Source of the DNA: Apostichopus japonicus
Taxonomy: Eukaryota > Echinodermata > Holothuroidea > Aspidochirotida > Stichopodidae
Length of the DNA stretch: 64,000 nt
Direction of reading: 5' to 3'
Assembly: GCF_037975245.1 (NCBI RefSeq)
Contig: NC_092572.1
Span: forward strand, 27,759,989-27,823,988
Of the stretch, positions 59,759-64,000 are shown one piece after another; the first letter of the stretch is position 1, and every line of letters begins with the position of its first letter. The position numbers were made by a program, and so were the translations under genes. The notes under the pieces are model-generated. The model was not told where the DNA came from. It did not search any database and was given only the letters and a program-made list of their open reading frames with translations.

Positions 59759-61751
59759 GTAAGCAAGTGATATCTTTTTTGGTTGCAACTATATGATTCA
59801 CCTATCCATTGCAATTGACCTGAAGCTAGACTAGCAATACTGTCGCCAATATAAGTCATGTAACACTTCTATCGCCGTAGTTCACTAACCTAACCATGGC
59901 CTAAGAGTCAATGGTCATGATCTGCTTTAAAGAGTCACATAAGATCCAACCATAGACGTCAAGTGGTTCTCTGCCTTTGCAACATGATGCACAATATTGT
60001 TCCGGTTCTTTTAAGGATCAGGGATATTGCATTAGGCAGGGCATCATGAGGAGACAAGAATATTGGACTCTGGATATAACGTTAAAGGGTACTGTAGATG
60101 CAGTCACCACAATTTACCTACAGTAGGTATATCCTTGTAACCTAATACATGTACGCTATGTTTCTTTTCTATCATGTCACGTGACAATATTTTTGTTACT
60201 GGATCGCTAAATTCATGCAGGATAAATACCTTGGTTTACCTTAAAGATAAAAGTGACAATTCCACATTCAAGAAAAGATAAGATTTTCTTAGTAAATGCT
60301 TTTAATGGTTTTCTGTTTACACATCCGAAAGAATGGAGTCAATTTGATGTCCTGAAGTGTTGTAAAATACCGCTTAAACTTGTCATTTTCTTGTTAAAAA
60401 AATGAGCATTTTGCGAAAAGCAGTATGGTGATCATGTGGTCTAAATCAACCTGTGACGAGACAGAGGGTTTGATGGACAGCTTATGTCCGTTTATGACCA
60501 GGGTTGAAGGTTATGTGTTGCTGCCGTGCCACACCATGTGCGTGTATGTAGTCTAAAGGTGCCTGCAACTAAAATACAGGGCCCAAATGTTGATTTAGTC
60601 ATGTGAAAAGAGGCAAGGCAAAAAGAGCTGGATAAAATTCAAGTAGGGTATTTTTAGAAACCGTAGCAATGATAGTTATTGTACATTGTACCGGGCCCTG
60701 AAGGGGGGGGGGGCAACCAAATGGTATCAATCATGAGAAAAGAGACAAGGATAATTCTTTTTGCGGTACACCTACAGTATTAGACATTTGGTATCCCAAA
60801 ATACTAATTGCAGCAACTTTATATTGTACCGAGCCTGTGTAGGCAGCAATCAAAGAAAGGCCCTTCGGCCCACACATAATTCATTTATGTGAAAATGAGC
60901 AGGATAAATCTTTTAGTTGCATTGGACTCCTTGGACATTGGGGTATCCAAAAATACCAATTACAACAACTTTATGATGTAACAGGACCCATGCAGACAGC
61001 AGCCAGAAAGGGCCTGTGGCCCACACATGATATTTAATCATGTGAAAAGAGAGCAGGATGATTTTTTATTGGTGCTGGACCCTATTTTTTTTGGGTATAC
61101 CCAAAAACCTATGACTGCAAATTTATCCTCTACCATGGCCCAGACAACCCCCCCTTCCCCCAAAAAGGCCCATACATTATTTAACCATTTGCAAAGACCC
61201 AAGGATAATTCTTGTAGTTGCATTGGACCCTTTACCCATTGGAGAAAACCAAAAATTGCCCATCTACAACTTTTATCTGTACCGTGACTCAGGCAACAGC
61301 CATAAAGGGCCCATGTCCCACATATGATTTGATTATGTTAACAGAGAGCAGGATAAGTCTTTTAGGGGTGTTGGCCTCATTAGTCATTGCCGTATTCAAA
61401 AATACCAACGACATCATTTTTTCCTGTAACAGGGCCCATGCAGCAACCTTAAAGGCCCAATTGCCCACACAGGAATTAATCATGTTAAAATAGACAAAGG
61501 GCCCGAAATTCTTATTGTTAGAAAAATTATTCTGATTTACCAATAATTCAACAGAAAATTCACCTCATTTTCGATTTTAACACATTCATGAAGGATCAGT
61601 TTATTATCACTCCTGTTTTATGAGCAACATTTATCGTTGCTTATATGGTTAAGATTTTTGCTTGCTTGCTGCAACTCCATGGAGTTGCCGCCAGTGAACA
61701 AAATGCAATCTCTTGCTGAGAGGAAATCTTTGTAGAAACCATTGCAAAATT
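59759..61751. other. Intron with a degenerate internal repeat
   Basis: From about 60570 to 61510 a unit of 110-180 bp recurs about six times: a catgtgaaaagagacaaggata-like phrase, a ttgcattggaccc-like phrase, an aaaaataccaa-like phrase and an acagggcccatg-like phrase, each diverged. Open frames at 61027-61543 belong to this repeat. A G-run lies near 60701. Confidence 0.6.
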
Positions 61752-64000
61752 CTAATTCCTACTTACCCTACTCCTTAACCCTACTTTCTAACCCCTAACC
61801 TTATTCTGCCTATTCGAATTAAGCTTTACCATTCATATGGTACGGATTCTATAGTTAGGCCCTAACCCCTAACCCTATTCCCTTCTTCCTAACCCTACTC
61901 CCTGACCCCTAACAGTAACACTTTAGTTTCCAATTTCTTGACTTTTTTTCTTGAATGTCTGTTTGCCGAATAAAAAACATTTAGGATCCACAGACTGATT
62001 GGCCATGACAAATATATGGCCTACTTCCTAACCCTAATTCCTAACCCCTAACCCTACTCGCTAGCCCTACTTCCTAACCCCTAATCTTATTTTGCCGATT
62101 CGAAGTAAGCTTTGCCATTCATATGGTACGGATTCTAAAGTAAGGCCAAGGCGGGAATTACTCACAGAAACTCCTTTTGTGTTTCTATTTTGTTAAAAAT
62201 ACAATAGGTCTAGCCTGGGGCAATATTATTCTATGCTAGTCCTACAGTGCTTTGTACAGTACTTAACCCAGGGCCCATGCTAGGCTATATGTTACAGACT
62301 ACAGTACTTACACTAGGGGCTTGATGGCCTAGCCTGGTTTGGCCTAGCATAATAATTTAGTTAGGCCTAACACATTTGAAGCCTACTTCGGCCTAACACC
62401 AGGTGTTAATATAATAAGAGAATAACATGTAGGCTAATAAAAAGGCAAGGTTTAAAAAAAACGTTTTAAGGGGAGAAAAGTGCTCCTCCCCTTTAAGAAA
62501 TTTTGCCTTCAGAAGGGGGCTTAGATTCAAAATGGTTCTATCATTTTCATTTTCTCAAACTTGTACTGTATGTTTATGCACTAGAAATTACCATTTCTTG
62601 TGAAGAACCCAGAAATCAACATGTTTTGAGAAATTAAGCAAACTATATTTGGAAATAAAGAAAATGTGAACAATTTTTCTTCTTATTATAAATGTTTTAA
62701 CTGACCCCTTTGTTAATTTAAAATCAGTACATTTAAAGATGTACTGCATCTTCTGCCAACCATAAACCTAAAAAGTAGCGGATCCAGGGTTTGGAGGAAG
62801 GGGAACCAGTCATGAAGGCAAATCCCTCACATGGGAGCATTGGAGAAAGGTGCGCCTATGACAGGGGGGGGGGGACTGGGGCAGAATATAAGCAGCTTTT
62901 GTTTGCAATTTTGACGGCCTTAGAATCATAATCAATACAATTTATCAGCAAATGGCAGCAATAATTGCCAAAAATAATGACTTAAATATAATAATAAATA
63001 AATACCATATATTAAAGTGCTGTTATCATGAAATAAAACATGCTCAATAGCACTGTACAAAGAACCAAAACCTGGAATATAAAATTACCAAACATGGTGA
63101 ACATGCCTTCAAATTTTTGGAAAATACAGAGGCTGTGGCTGGTTGAACCCCCACATAAATCTGCACCCATTAAGAATGGGGGGTTGGTGCTGATGTTGGT
63201 TTTAAAGTCATATCCTAGACACTGTCGAAGCTGACAAACTTTGTCCTATCATTCATTGACTCCATTCATAGGGCAGTTTTTAGTAACACAAAAACATAAA
63301 GATTTTTTTCCCTTTTCTTTATAATTCAGGGTCTTCAAAGAGGGGTAGACAATTTCGAGTGGAATGGAAGGGGACTCCTTTTCTTTTGAGAAGGTCCAAT
63401 CCAGACTACTTTCCATCACCTGCGGAATGTAGATTTTTGAAGGAGCAACACTTTGGTGAGAAGATCTTATTTTCTTATATGAACCAGGCTTTTGACTTTT
63501 ATTAAGTTAGAATCAAAAGATGGACATAGTTACTGAGTGAAATGAGTATTGTAATCGATGTATGGCACTGAATTACTAAACATCTTACAGTACATCGATC
63601 CATCTTTTGCCAGTCCTTATCGTGTTGAAATACTATCATACATAGAGTTATACTGTCCAAAAATGTATGATGGTGTGATGTACTTTGTCCGTGTATTACT
63701 AAAGAACTGGTCAAAATGCAAGTTCGGAAGCATGTTGATTATTTATTCATGGCACATGGCTCAAATTAGCCTCACTTAGCATTACTATATAATCTGCACT
63801 TCTCTTAATTACCCAATGTACGTAGCAGGCTAGTGCATTCTCAGTTACACCAGTTGTTTAAATCTTCAGTGTCCCTTTAATGTAACCACCATCCTGTGGT
63901 AGTCCTGCACGATACATACTTACCCAGATACTGTAGGGACCACGAGCAGTCATCATAGCATGAGTGCGTGTGTTTGAGACACTAGCTTGTATCAAACACT
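61752..64000. repeat. Second copy of the 5,346-bp duplication (cut by window end)
   Basis: Nearly identical to 56406-58654. It includes the telomere-like blocks (61757-62090) and the same non-coding open frames (63040-63234, 63502-63779). If complete, it would carry second copies of the exons at 58805 and 59677 beyond the window. Confidence 0.9.

Larger units (their letters stand above)
56406..61751. repeat. First copy of a 5,346-bp tandem duplication
   Basis: Sequence from 56406 recurs from 61752 onward at a constant offset of 5,346 bp; the second copy runs to the window end (matching up to about 58654). Only one substitution was noticed (g at 57990, c at 63336). The left breakpoint lies in the CCCTAA-like tract. 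The unit contains the second and third exons of the plus-strand gene. Confidence 0.9.

Noticed and set aside
1..64000. CRISPR array
   Set aside because: The short regular repeats are satellites in an animal genome; there are no unique spacers between constant repeats and no cas genes.

Overview
The window is nuclear DNA of an intron-rich animal. Coding sequence is sparse. GT-AG exon pieces are 75 to 800 bp long and lie in AT-rich DNA full of minisatellites, hAT-like non-autonomous transposons, a Ty3/gypsy remnant, a non-LTR retrotransposon remnant and a foldback element. The gene families (KMT5A-like SET domain, IRE1-like kinase, BRCA1-type BRCT, an NHL/TRIM-like beta-propeller) and the repeat styles fit a marine invertebrate deuterostome. 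An echinoderm is my best guess, possibly a sea cucumber, but the species is not proven by the sequence.

The centre of interest is a chain of exons on the minus strand from 42337 down to 19898. Read in transcription order, they encode: a lead-in exon (42234-42337); two exons of a KMT5A-like SET methyltransferase domain (31667-31818, 31303-31517) that carry two single-base frameshifts and one stop; an acidic linker (30617-30730); three exons of an IRE1-type protein kinase with intact catalytic residues (26977-27457, 25882-26039, 23900-24128); an exon with five copies of a 23-residue repeat (22585-23009); and three exons of a BRCA1-type BRCT domain (21653-21740, 21176-21250, 19898-20074). Splice phases match at every junction once the SET indels are allowed for, so the parsimonious reading is one SET-kinase-BRCT fusion gene of at least 22 kb. 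I know of no such architecture. Its introns hold most of the repeats.

Other coding material: a beta-propeller exon on the minus strand (3087-3872), and three phase-compatible exons of an unrecognised gene on the plus strand (55980-56160, 58805-59043, 59677-59758). The second and third exons of that gene lie in a 5,346-bp unit whose second copy starts at 61752 and runs off the window end.

Layout: 1.4-2.7 kb tandem repeat of about 220 bp; 3.1-3.9 kb propeller exon; 4.1-5.0 kb diverged duplicate; 7.4-8.3 kb GACCTC-type repeat; 10.8-11.0 kb two tRNA-like sequences; 11.3 kb microsatellite; 11.8-12.8 kb 207-bp satellite; 14.1-19.3 kb complex satellite with an 893-bp transposon; 19.9-42.3 kb fusion gene, with a 95-bp satellite (27.6-30.2 kb), gypsy remnant (32.7-33.7 kb), nested hAT-like elements (35.4-37.3 kb) and foldback element (37.8-40.0 kb) in its introns; 44.1-44.5 kb short repeat; 45.1-45.5 kb MITE; 45.6-52.4 kb mosaic A/B array with a LINE insertion; 53.2-53.8 kb microsatellite; 54.3 kb MITE; 55.6 kb palindromic array; 56-64 kb plus-strand gene and recent duplication, with telomere-like CCCTAA-rich tracts.
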